Source: Anadara kagoshimensis
Taxonomy: Eukaryota > Mollusca > Bivalvia > Arcoida > Arcidae
Direction: 5' to 3'
Assembly (NCBI GenBank): GCA_021292105.1
Contig: CM037857.1
Coordinates: 43,331,464 to 43,395,463, forward strand
Length of the DNA: 64,000 nt
Below the pieces are notes generated by a model. The model was given only the letters and a program-made list of their open reading frames with translations. It did no database searches and had not been told where the DNA came from. The number at the start of each line of letters is the position of its first letter. Position 1 is the stretch's first letter. This document shows, piece by piece, positions 25,501 through 33,904 of the stretch. The position numbers and the translations under genes are program-made.

Positions 25501-28500
25501 ACTGGACGACGTACTACCGTTGCTATCAGGAGCGCGCTATTTCACAAAACTAGATGCGCGTTCAGGGTACTGGACCATTAAACTTTCGGAGCAATCCTCA
25601 TATTTAACCACCTTTAATACACCATACGGTCGTTACCGATTCCTGCGCTTGCCATTTGGATTAAAGTCTAGTCAGGACGAATTTCAGCGAATGATTGATC
25701 AGGCCTACAACGGTATAGACGGAGTAGTGGCGATCGTAGACGACTTGTTAGTATATGGTTCAACGCGCGAAGAACACGACCGGAACCTCCGCCGCGTTCT
25801 TGAACGTTCACGCGAAGTGGGCATCAAACTCAATGATGACAAACTGGTAGTAGGTACACCGGAAGTACAATATTTCGGACATGTACTGTCTGTCGATGGT
25901 TTAAAACCTGATCCCGCGAAGGTTGCTGCTATTCGTGACATGGAAGCACCTCGTAATCGTACTGAGCTCGAAACAGTAATGGGAATGATCAATTATTTAT
26001 CCAAATTTGCACCAAACTTGTCAGAAATTACCAGCCCCTTACGCAAGCTATTGTCAGATAGCGTAGAATTCTCATGGGACCGACCCCAGATAGAAGCTTT
26101 TCAGAAAGTTAAGGATGTCCTCACCCAGTCCCCAGGTCCGGTCCTGTGCTATTATGACCCTACTGAGGAATTAGTTCTACAAGTTGATGCGTCCAAGTAT
26201 GGGCTGGGGGCTGCTTTGTTCCAAAACAGTAAACCTGTCGCATTTGCATCCAAGTCACTTACAAGTTCAGAGGTCAACTATGCCCAAATAGAAAAAGAGA
26301 TGCTTGCGATTCTGTTCGGGTGTAAGCGTTTTCATCAGTATGTTTACGGTCACAAGGTCAAAGTTGAGACTGATCACAAGCCCCTTGTACCTATTATGAA
26401 GAAGCCACTTGTCTCAGCACCTGCTCGCTTACAGCGCATACTCCTTCAGTTGCAAAAGTATGACTTAGAGCTTTTCCACAAATCAGGTAAATCTATACCT
26501 GTTGCAGATGCACTGTCAAGAAAGTTCTTAACGGACACTTATCCAGAATTGTCTAAAGATTTTGATGTGCAAGTTCATAGTATATTGCAGAACCTGCCAA
26601 TAAGTGACGAGAAACTTAGCCAAGTTGCTCAAGCAACCGCATTGGACACACAATTTGTTTCATTGAAACAAGTTATTTTATCTGGGTGGCCCAACAGTCA
26701 ACAAGACTGTCCTAGCCTGGTAAAGGAATTTTTTAACCACCGTGATGAATTGACAGTTGCAGATGGCCTCATCCTTAAGGGAAATAAGTTGTTAATTCCA
26801 AAAAGCCTTAGAAATGAGATGTTGTCTAGTATTCATGTTGGTCATATGGGCGTGGATAAGTGTACAAAGCGTGCACGAGATGTTATGTTTTGGCCCAAGA
26901 TGTCCGAGGATATCAAGAACTTTATACTTAACTGTAATGTCTGCCTTGAAAGAAGGTACGAAAACCCAAAGGAACCACTACACCCCCATAACTTGCCAGA
27001 CAGACCATGGCAAGTTGTTGGCTCTGACCTATTTCATTTTGATGGTAAAGACTACGTAGTAGTGGTAGATTACTATAGCCGCTTTTTCGAAGTAGAATGC
27101 CTGGCTAACACTAAGTCTAGTACAGTGGTGCACAAGTTGAAGAATATTTTCACAGCCCACGGCATACCAAACAAACTAATCTCAGATAATGGACCACAGT
27201 ATGCCGCTGATGAGTTCAAAAGGTTTGCAAACCAATGGAACTTTGTTCATTCAACATCCAGTCCATTACATCCCCAGTCAAACGGTCTGGCTGAGAAAAG
27301 TGTTCAGACCATTAAACACATCTTGTCCAAGGCTAAAGCAGATAAGAAGGATCCTTATCTTGGGATTCTCGAGTACTTAAATACTTCCATCGAGGCAGAC
27401 TTATCGCCTGCGCAGTTGCTTATGGGACGACGTCTTAGATCTATTCTTCCCGCGACCGATGAACAACTCAATCCGTCAAATGTTGACCACCGTATGTTTC
27501 GCACTCAACGAGCTATTAATCGCAATAACCAACCCAAGTATTACAACCTTATAGCTCGACACTTAGAACCACTCGCAGTCGGCGAAACTATTCGTCTTAA
27601 ACGCGACAGTCTATGGAAGCCCGCTGTTGTCATTAAGCAACACGACGATAGGTCTTATGTCGTCAGAACACCCGAAGGACAGGTGTATAGGCGCAATAGA
27701 CGACAGCTGCTCAAGTCGCGCGAACAAAATAATGTTCCCAACTTCGAGCCGGAGGCGATATTAAAGTCCGCTCAACCACAGCCGGTCACACAACCTGTTT
27801 TCGCCGATCATAATACAGATGAGGCGTGTTCGAGCCCGAAACCTCCACCCGAACCGGTCCCACAACCTACCACTGGCAACTACATCACTAGATCTGGTAG
27901 AGTGGTTAAGCCTAAAATTATACCATCAATGTAAAGTTCATTTATGTTTTATATCAGCATTCATTTGTTTTTATTTCAGATATGGACATTTTAAATTTTT
28001 GTAGACTGATAATTTTTTAAAAGAAGGGAGATGTAATGATATTTTGATATCATCCCTTTATACATATTTGACCTACATTCATGACGTCATTATATGATGT
28101 CATTTATTCACTCGTGTTGCACTTGTGTTTGGGTGTACTGTTCAGATGTATTAACCACATGTTGTCAGTTTAGATTTAAATACACTATTGAACACACGTT
28201 CGTGTTATAGTTTATTTTACAATTATCAAAGTAAGTTATGCAATTTCATAGAAGTCCATTTACACATAAAAATCTATTACAGTAATCTTGACTTTTTACA
28301 TATGACCTATAAAATAAGAAAAGTAGTTCCTTTCAAGAACTTCTATCAATGTATAATGTTTAGGGAACTTTCATTAAAACAAGCTTAAGTTTTTGGTTGG
28401 AAATTAATGTATTAATAGTAAGACAGTTTACAGACAGTCCAAACACTACATGTATATGCCTCCCACAAAATATTTTGCAGTGACCTAAAAACAAATTGGA

Positions 28501-30159
28501 TATAACATGTACCATGCGTAAAAACACAAACATGTAATATAGAATAGAATTAATACATGTACTGTTTGCAAAAAGAAAAAACTATATAAGGGCCACCTGC
28601 CCGTAAAGGTCACTTTTACTGGTTCCCGTTGGGAGTTCTTTTTACTCCTTTATAGACAGGTTTGACATTTAAATGTGTTACTTATTTGTTTGTCACAGGA
28701 TCGGATAAGAAGCTACATGAACAGAGTTAAAGAATGCCAAGACAAAGCAAAAGCACCTAAACTAGACAAAGGAGCCAGTAAAAGATTTGTAAAAAGTGCT
28801 TTGTGGCAGGCTGCTAAATCTAAAAACCAGGAAAGTCCTGCAGCAAAAGGGGCACCTGCCACTGGGGATGGTAAGATACAGTGATACATGTGCACTTAAT
28901 AACTTTGTCTTTAAATAAGGTATTTTGATTTGTAACATTTAAAACTTAAAAGAGTTGCTTTGAGTATGGTCAAGGTGCAGAAATTTTGCCTTTGCATTGC
29001 ACTGATGGCATTAAACAGCAGGATTCTTTATCGTGCCATGCCTAACGTGACACAGGACCTGGTTTATTTTAAGTTCCCATCTGAAATATCCGCAACTTTC
29101 ATTTCAGAATACTGAGTGTTTTGCAAAAGAACAGTCACTACCAACTTTCAGACCAGGTCAGTGTTCAAACCCATGACCTCCCACTTACAGAGCGAACACT
29201 GAGCTACCACAGTGGTAATATTTAAAAGAACTGTAATATTAACTCTGGAGAGAAGATAATTCAAACAAGAAATAACACCCTTAGATAAATATCTGACTTA
29301 GTTTTATTAGTATTCAACAGATATCCATTAATAGATTAGGTTGATGGATATACTTTACACACTTTTATTAGATAACACACATTCATTGGTGAAATATCAA
29401 ATTTTTTAACCATGTTCAACATTTTGCACTAAAAGTTGTAAAACTTTTGTATAAGTTAAACTTGTGTTTATTGTTATAGCTAGTTATAATGTTTTTTATT
29501 CAAACCATTACAGTCATTTTAGCTGTAACTTGTTTGAAGAATCAAATAACATGATTGGCAAGTCGTCCTTTTTCTTATGTTAACTATCCAAAGTATAACA
29601 TTACTGAAGGATTGATAAAGTTGTAGCATTCCATTGACAAAATACATGTACCTATGTCCTTCCTGTCATAGTCTGTCTTGCTGATAGAATTAAAACCTAT
29701 CATACTTTGGATGGTATATTTGTATACAGCTATATTATTGTTAATGTTAGGGAATTCTTTCTTTCAATCAGGATGAGGATTTTTTTGTAGACCTGAAAGC
29801 CAGCTGTATTGTATGTTTGTGTGAAACAATTATTTCCATTGGAAATAGAATCATATCAGTTCAAGTTCATACTTTTCTGTAAAATCCTCTTATTTCTGGA
29901 ATTTGCAATATAAATGTTTTACAAAACTGCTCACATACACATTTAGGGGAGTTGATCATGTGGTAAAACAGCGATCATGTTTAAAAAATTTTCTTATTAT
30001 GTTACAAGTAATTTTCTTCTTTGTGTTGTAGATAATATCTCTCAGCCAAACACATCACAAGATGACAGAGAACAAGATGTGATACTAGGACACAAAAAGA
30101 GAAAAACAACAGAAGAACATCATCATAAAAAGAAGAAAAAGAAAAAAGACAAAAAATGA
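19544..30159 (+). CDS. C1D: C1D nuclear RNA-exosome cofactor / nuclear receptor corepressor
   Basis: Nuclear protein (yeast Lrp1/Rrp47) that binds the exosome nuclease Rrp6/EXOSC10 and structured RNA; also reported as a DNA-PK activator and nuclear-receptor corepressor. Five coding exons with consensus splice sites and matching phases: 19544-19672, 21524-21590, 23188-23243, 28699-28870, 30032-30159 (stop TGA). They give 183 residues. The Sas10/Utp3/C1D domain occupies about residues 15-115, with family hallmarks [31 protein letters not shown] and [23 protein letters not shown] follows, and then a longer tail than the 141-residue human protein, ending in a Lys-rich stretch (a likely nuclear localisation signal). 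Intron 1 carries a 1.3 kb foldback, and intron 3 an LTR retrotransposon in the same orientation. Confidence 0.93.
19852..21145. mobile_element. 1.3 kb foldback in C1D intron 1, MULE-like
   Basis: Arms of about 600 bp mirror each other around 20510: the left begins AGGGGTATAAAATGTG and the right ends CACATTTTATACCCCCTC. The 11 bp ATAATTTGTGA occurs at both flanks (19841-19851 and 21146-21156), within the 8-11 bp range of Mutator-like duplications. Each arm contains two direct copies of a ~260-300 bp block ('GGGCTACACTTTTT', 'CATCCGAGACAGGA'). No ORF. The arms are more diverged than those of the 18635 foldback, so it is probably older. Confidence 0.7.
22069..22342. repeat. Tandem duplication, 141 bp period
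   Basis: 'CAGATCTAATGCTTTTGAAG' starts at 22069 and again at 22210. The two units remain similar through 'GCTATGCTTTAACATTCAAA'. Lies in C1D intron 2. No coding signal. Confidence 0.65.
22725..23035. mobile_element. Dispersed repeat, shared with 52740-53200
   Basis: 'GAATTGTGCCATTTAATGAC' and 'GCTTTGGTA.C' blocks match the reverse complement of 53030-53140. The left end has 'TTTTACATCCCAGTCAAGAT', like the SINE tail in reverse. It is a two-copy-in-window dispersed element of unresolved class, located in C1D intron 2. Confidence 0.5.
23668..23702 (-). repeat. Fragment of the GGCCC-terminus repeat family
   Basis: Reverse complement reads 'AAAAACAAGAGGCCCAATAGG', the same terminus as the longer copies at 48528 and 58165. 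Only this end is present, about 55 bp before the LTR element. Confidence 0.5.
23757..23947 (+). repeat. 5' LTR of the Ty3/gypsy element
   Basis: 191 bp, starting TGTAATGATA and ending ATTTTACA (canonical TG..CA). Contains the palindrome TGACGTCA, a CREB/ATF-type site, and an ATTTAAATACA motif that could act as a TATA box. Confidence 0.92.
23960..27934 (+). CDS. Fused Gag-Pol polyprotein of the Ty3/gypsy element
   Basis: A single frame of 1324 codons, so Gag and Pol are made without frameshift. Approximate layout by residue: Gag 1-215; CCHC-type zinc knuckles 220-256; aspartic protease with DTGS near 312; reverse transcriptase with a VDD active site near 593; RNase H near 735-860; integrase with an HHCC zinc-binding region near 957-1005, then a DDE core; a basic tail with a short SH3-like C-terminal region. 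The reverse transcriptase-RNase H-integrase order is that of Ty3/gypsy, not Copia. No envelope frame follows. It belongs to the element and is not a host gene. Confidence 0.95.
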   Translation: MEGIPTPTMDWESSNLPEAWKKFRHHVDLIFNGPLEDKDEKAKCSYLLLWIRDKGRDVFNTWTGISEEDSKKLKTYYDRFQAYVQPKLNPVFARYKFNHEIQGSSTFDQFVTKLKLLAADCSYKDTDDMIRDRIVFGITSTKIREKLINEGEKLTLQRAIHIGQNYEYSQQQLSMMNNQEVHFVESKTFSHGSRKHGRKFGSYRQTQGRDGKQHGQNYSVNNCGNCGRKHSKQEACPAKGKTCNKCHKLNHFANVCRSSVNEITTHAAEDDSSENDEFYVCTVDSSDDKLSDNQAFVTLSIGSNEDPVQFKLDTGSQCNVIPYSVYCKLSCQAQSLDKSSKRLTAYNGDALKTLGQFRVRIKYQDRERHIEFFVVDTKSAPILGLQSCLDFKLIELVFSLDDDATFFDKNRVLTEFGNVFRGVGLFEGEYTIHLDPSAQPVVHAPRRVPFALRDRLKGELDRMENANIITTVNTPTDWVNSIVVVEKSSGNLRICLDPRDLNQAIQRPHYPMRTLDDVLPLLSGARYFTKLDARSGYWTIKLSEQSSYLTTFNTPYGRYRFLRLPFGLKSSQDEFQRMIDQAYNGIDGVVAIVDDLLVYGSTREEHDRNLRRVLERSREVGIKLNDDKLVVGTPEVQYFGHVLSVDGLKPDPAKVAAIRDMEAPRNRTELETVMGMINYLSKFAPNLSEITSPLRKLLSDSVEFSWDRPQIEAFQKVKDVLTQSPGPVLCYYDPTEELVLQVDASKYGLGAALFQNSKPVAFASKSLTSSEVNYAQIEKEMLAILFGCKRFHQYVYGHKVKVETDHKPLVPIMKKPLVSAPARLQRILLQLQKYDLELFHKSGKSIPVADALSRKFLTDTYPELSKDFDVQVHSILQNLPISDEKLSQVAQATALDTQFVSLKQVILSGWPNSQQDCPSLVKEFFNHRDELTVADGLILKGNKLLIPKSLRNEMLSSIHVGHMGVDKCTKRARDVMFWPKMSEDIKNFILNCNVCLERRYENPKEPLHPHNLPDRPWQVVGSDLFHFDGKDYVVVVDYYSRFFEVECLANTKSSTVVHKLKNIFTAHGIPNKLISDNGPQYAADEFKRFANQWNFVHSTSSPLHPQSNGLAEKSVQTIKHILSKAKADKKDPYLGILEYLNTSIEADLSPAQLLMGRRLRSILPATDEQLNPSNVDHRMFRTQRAINRNNQPKYYNLIARHLEPLAVGETIRLKRDSLWKPAVVIKQHDDRSYVVRTPEGQVYRRNRRQLLKSREQNNVPNFEPEAILKSAQPQPVTQPVFADHNTDEACSSPKPPPEPVPQPTTGNYITRSGRVVKPKIIPSM
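28032..28221 (+). repeat. 3' LTR of the Ty3/gypsy element
   Basis: About 190 bp, essentially the same sequence as the 5' LTR, preceded by a purine-rich tract. Confidence 0.92.
28580..28668. mobile_element. MITE fragment of the CAGTCAAACCTGTC family
   Basis: 'TATATAAGGGCCACCTGCCC' and the end 'TATAGACAGGTTTGACATTT' match the 4282-4417 copy; the left end is lost. It lies about 30 bp before C1D exon 4. Confidence 0.5.
28975..29218 (-). mobile_element. tRNA-derived SINE, minus strand, 3' truncated
   Basis: The head complement is 'GAGCTACCACAGTGG' (A box) and the B-box complement is 'GTTCAAACCCATGACC'. The body matches the 9085 copy ('AAAGAACAGTCACTACC', 'TTTAAGTTCCCATCTGAAA'). The distal tail is missing. 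Lies in C1D intron 4. Confidence 0.7.
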
Positions 30160-31510
30160 TGTGACTTAACTTTGGTGCATTTCTGTTCTCATATTTCATA
30201 ACTAGAAACAGTATACATGTACTTACTAGTACTTGTGATAACAAGAATGTCATTCTAACAACAGTAAAAACTGGAATCATCATCACCATGTGTTCAGTCA
30301 GATTTAGGCTTTATAATGGCATTTGGCGTATAAATTAAGGTTGACTTTTACATAGAAGAAAGATATTTTGGGACGTCAATATAAGTAAGATGGCAAAGTT
30401 ATTCAGGTGTTTTATAATGAGGTTTTAGTCTACATATTTTATGCTGTTTATAGTGAAAATCTTCATAATTTCTATCACAATTTAATTATGTTGATCAAAA
30501 TTCAAAAGTTTATGATATTTTTGTTATGGGTTTAGATATTTGTAAATATACGATTTCTTATACATGCATATCATTTAAGTGTCATAGGTTCAGACTCTTC
30601 ATCTTAAATTGACTGATTCGCCATACGGAAGATGGTGCTTTCTTATGTGAAACATTTTGAAGTTAAAAGGAGCAGAAAATTACAGGAATTAAGATTAGCA
30701 GGGGCCCAGTAGCCCATGGCTCCTAAAATTCAGTTTGGGACCCTAAATTTTTCAAGATTTTGGCTCTTTATTTCTATTACAACTTCTTTTCTGAAGTAAG
30801 CTGGGCCCCAACACAAAAAAGTTAAGTTTCATCCCTGAAGTACATGTCTATTTAGCAGAATATAACAAGACTATTTTAATAATTTGAATTTTTAAGACAA
30901 GAATTTTGTTATTACTCAAATTTTTGAAGCATAACTACAAACAAGCACTGTGAAATGAAACTTGAAGATAAGCAAGCAACAGTATTTATGAATCAATTTA
31001 AACAAAAATTCTTGCATTGTCTAATGAAAATTTTTATTAAATAAATAATAACAATTATTTCCTTTGCAACTCTTTATTTTTGTATTCACTTGTACAAGAA
31101 CTTACCAGTAGATAAAATGGCAACCATATTTATGTGTCCTTTGAAAAAGTGAGTAAAATTATCTTGATCAAACCTTACAGGATCACCATGACTGTATAGT
31201 ATCCATCCAAAGATATTAAAGGAATATTCAACATATCCTTGGAATCAGTTCATTACTTAGTACTTAAATAAGGGGGAACAACCAGTGTGACAAAAATTGC
31301 TGCTCAAAAAGCAAAATAGAAATGTTTTGAACTATTTTAGCTGGAAAGCATTCAGCTTTAGCATAAGGATGTTTTCAACAATTTTGTGAATGTTTTGAGT
31401 CTGTTATGATAAGACCAGTTTTAATCATGTATGATAATTTATGGAGGGCAGTGTATATGGAAAAGTCACACTCTCATTAGGGACGAGTCGTTTTATATAT
31501 TGACATTTCC
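30160..31510 (+). other. Likely C1D 3' UTR and 3' flank
   Basis: AT-rich, non-coding. An AATAAA hexamer in 'TTAAATAAATAATAAC' near 31041 is a candidate poly(A) signal. 30292-30435 looks like a diverged mariner-type MITE (CAGTCAGATTTAGGC and TTATAATGAGGTTTTAGTCT ends). Confidence 0.4.
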
Positions 31511-31511
31511 A

Positions 31512-31800
31512 GTGTATATTGATTGACTGTGGTTTTATGTCCCAGTCAAGAATATATTACACTTATTTCAAGATGTCACCAGCTATAGGTGAAATTGCAG
31601 AAATTTGACCTTGCAATTTGTGTTCCTTAAGTTAACACAGGTTATCTGTTTTTATGGTCTTTTTCAAAATACCAAATGACATTTATTTCTTAATGCCAAG
31701 TGCTTAGCAAAAGAACAGTCACTACCAATTTTTAAGTCTTGTTCAGACACAAATGGGGTTTGATCATTGACCTCCCACATAAGAGGCGAGCACTCTACCA
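31512..31800 (-). mobile_element. tRNA-derived SINE, minus strand, expanded head
   Basis: The tail complement 'TTTATGTCCCAGTCAAGAAT' opens at 31535, then the body 'CACCAGCTATAGGTGAAATTG'. The B-box complement is 'GGTTTGATCATTGACCTCCC', and the A-box complement 'GAGCACTCTACCAACAGAGC' continues into the tandem array. Its head is the source of the 56 bp repeats. Confidence 0.7.
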
Positions 31801-32401
31801 ACAGAGCTACTGTACATGATTATAGTGGTGAAGAGTTGTGGGCGAGCACTCTACCAACAGAGCTGCTGTACATGATTATAGTGGTGAAGAGTTGTGGGTG
31901 AGCACTCTACCAACAGAGCTGCTGTACATGATTATAGTGGTGAAGAGTTGTGGGCGAGCACTCTACCAACAGAGCTACTGTACATGATTATAGTGGTGAA
32001 GAGTTGTGGGCGAGCACTCTACCAACAGAGCTACTGTACATGATTATAGTGGTGAAGAGTTGTGGGCGAGCACTCTACCAACAGAGCTACTGTACATGAT
32101 TATAGTGGTGAAGAGTTGTGGGTGAGCACTCTACCAACAGAGCTACTGTACATGATTATAGTGGTGAAGAGTTGTGGGCGAGCACTCTACCAACAGAGCT
32201 ACTGTACATGATTATAGTGGTGAAGAGTTGTGGGCGAGCACTCTACCAACAGAGCTACTGTACATGATTATAGTGGTGAAGAGTTGTGGGCGAGCACTCT
32301 ACCAACAGAGCTGCTGTACATGATTATAGTGGTGAAGAGTTGTGGGTGAGCACTCTACCAACAGAGCTGCTGTACATGATTATAGTGGTGAAGAGTTGTG
32401 G
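31786..32401. repeat. Tandem array: 11 units of 56 bp derived from a SINE head
   Basis: Units begin GCGAGCACTC or GTGAGCACTC every 56 bp: 31786, 31842, 31898 and so on to 32346, ending at 32401. Each contains the complement of a tRNA-type A box (GTAGCTCTGTTGGTAGAGTG on the minus strand) plus 'TACATGATTATAGTGGTGAA'. Units differ at only two or three positions (C/T, A/G), so expansion was recent or is homogenised. Its apparent ORFs are artefacts of the repeat. Confidence 0.9.
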
Positions 32402-32739
32402 TTATGGAATGTTATCATTCACCCAAATCATGATTTCATTCAAATTGATATTGTCAATTCTTCAGTGTTGGAGGAAACCAACCTTCAGCAAGCAAATTAA
32501 ACTCAAATCAAGATTCCATTCATATTAAGAGGGTCAAATCTTGAATGGTGGAGGACACTAACCTTTGGCAGGCAAACAGACTTTAGGATCTGCCCATGAA
32601 ACTTGTTTAACTTGTGTGGTTGAAAGGCAACATGATCTTTTAGCTGCTGTTTAAGACTACTCTGCCATTGTTAAGGATGGCTACATGTGTATAACAATTG
32701 TAGAATTTTGATATTCAATGGTTTTGCAGAGAAAAATTT

Positions 32740-32930
32740 ACATGAACAAAGTCCTTTATATAATTCACTCATAGATAACATCACCACCTGGGTAAAATCC
32801 CACTCAGGACAGATCCTAGCACAAAAAAGTTTTTCAGTTTGTGGTTTTCCCCAGGCAATCTGGTTTTCATCCACTATCACAGAACTTACTGGCACGATAT
32901 AAGTGACAGAATCTTGACTGCGACCTAATA
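32740..32930 (+). mobile_element. SINE fragment split by the 7 kb transposon (left part)
   Basis: Ends '..TATAAGTGACAGAATCTTGACTGCGACCTAATA' at the transposon border. The missing continuation, 'AAACTCCATTTTACTCCAC', resumes at 39979. Together they match the usual SINE tail (TTGACTGGGAC..TTAAACACCATTAC), so the large element landed in this SINE. Confidence 0.65.
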
Positions 32931-33845
32931 GCCCAAGAGCTAGTGGGGTTTGAAATATGTGTCAATGGCCAAAAGCTTTGAAGGTTGTTTCTGATAGAAA
33001 AATGTCTGTAGTTTTCGAATTTGGGCGTCTTGTGAATGAACTCGTTTCCGATTTTTTTTCAGACGCGAGTTTTTACACTAGAATCGCATTTTTCAGCCGG
33101 TTTTTCGGTAATTTGATAATTCTGCATTATGGACGCGATATGGCCTTAAAATGTCTTATTACTGATGCGGTTATCAAGAATTATGATCATTGTTGACATT
33201 TAAGTTAAAAACTTCTTGATACATTTCAGATTTTTTTTTAAAATAACTATTTTAGGAAAAAAATAGACCAAAAATTTTGCGTTTTTAATATTTTGCCCTC
33301 TTTTATGTCTTATAAAAAAATAATAAAAGCATTTAAGTGAAATGTTTTACCATATTGTCACAGCCTAATGTGTTTTGCATTCAATAAAAGTAGCTGCATA
33401 TCATTTGGTAGGAAATTGCGGCACCCACAGTGGAAAAACTTTCCCCTACCCCAAAAATTGCAAATTTCTCAAAAAATCGATCTTTACTACAAATTTTGCT
33501 ATTAGTTGCCATACTGATTGTTATACCGTGTAAGCTTTAATACTTGGGTGACAACATTGAAGACCTCTAACTAAAAACTTCTTGTTAAGCATTCAATCTC
33601 AATTTTGTGGCCAATTTTAAACAACCGAGTTTTGCGTTTTTACTTAATCTTTATTCGTTAAAGTCTTGTAGCGCATTCAAAAAAAGCCTGATTATCAATA
33701 TACTATTTTATTTAGAATCCCTGATGTGTGTGCTTTATTGTGCAAGTATAATGTGTAACAAAATCGTCACATTAACCCATTACCCACGATTTATTCTTCC
33801 CCTACCCCAATATGCTAACGATATGCGAATTCACGGGATATACTG
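32931..33845. repeat. Left terminal inverted repeat of the 7 kb transposon
   Basis: Reverse complement of 39062-39975. The outer ~790 bp look almost identical; for instance, the stretch that reads as an identical 79-codon ORF occurs in both arms. From about 33720 inward the arms diverge. The small ORFs inside are shadows of the repeat with no family match. Confidence 0.85.
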
Positions 33846-33904
33846 TGTTAGTGCTCTTAGACAGGCTGGTTCAAAATAACTCGTATTCATTCAGAATTAT
33901 AATT

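Larger units (their letters stand above)
23757..28221 (+). mobile_element. Ty3/gypsy LTR retrotransposon, looks whole, young
   Basis: Flanked by the 5 bp direct repeat ATTAT (23752-23756 and 28222-28226). Parts in order: 5' LTR, primer binding site directly abutting it (TGGTGTCAGAAT, complementary to a tRNA 3' end), one long gag-pol reading frame, purine-rich tract at about 28018-28031, 3' LTR. No obvious breaks. The LTRs are nearly identical (about one position apart), so the insertion is very recent. It sits in C1D intron 3, sense to the gene. The clade within Ty3/gypsy was not resolved. Confidence 0.95.

Noticed and set aside
30706-30830. Possible hAT MITE with GGGGCCCAG / CTGGGCCCC ends
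   Set aside because: Ends are short and no target duplication could be found.
31786-32401. CRISPR-like array of regular repeats
   Set aside because: Eukaryotic context, no variable spacers, and the unit is a SINE head in direct tandem.
32957-33196. 79-codon ORF found identically at 39949-39710
   Set aside because: Identical only because it lies in the transposon's inverted repeats; no family resemblance.
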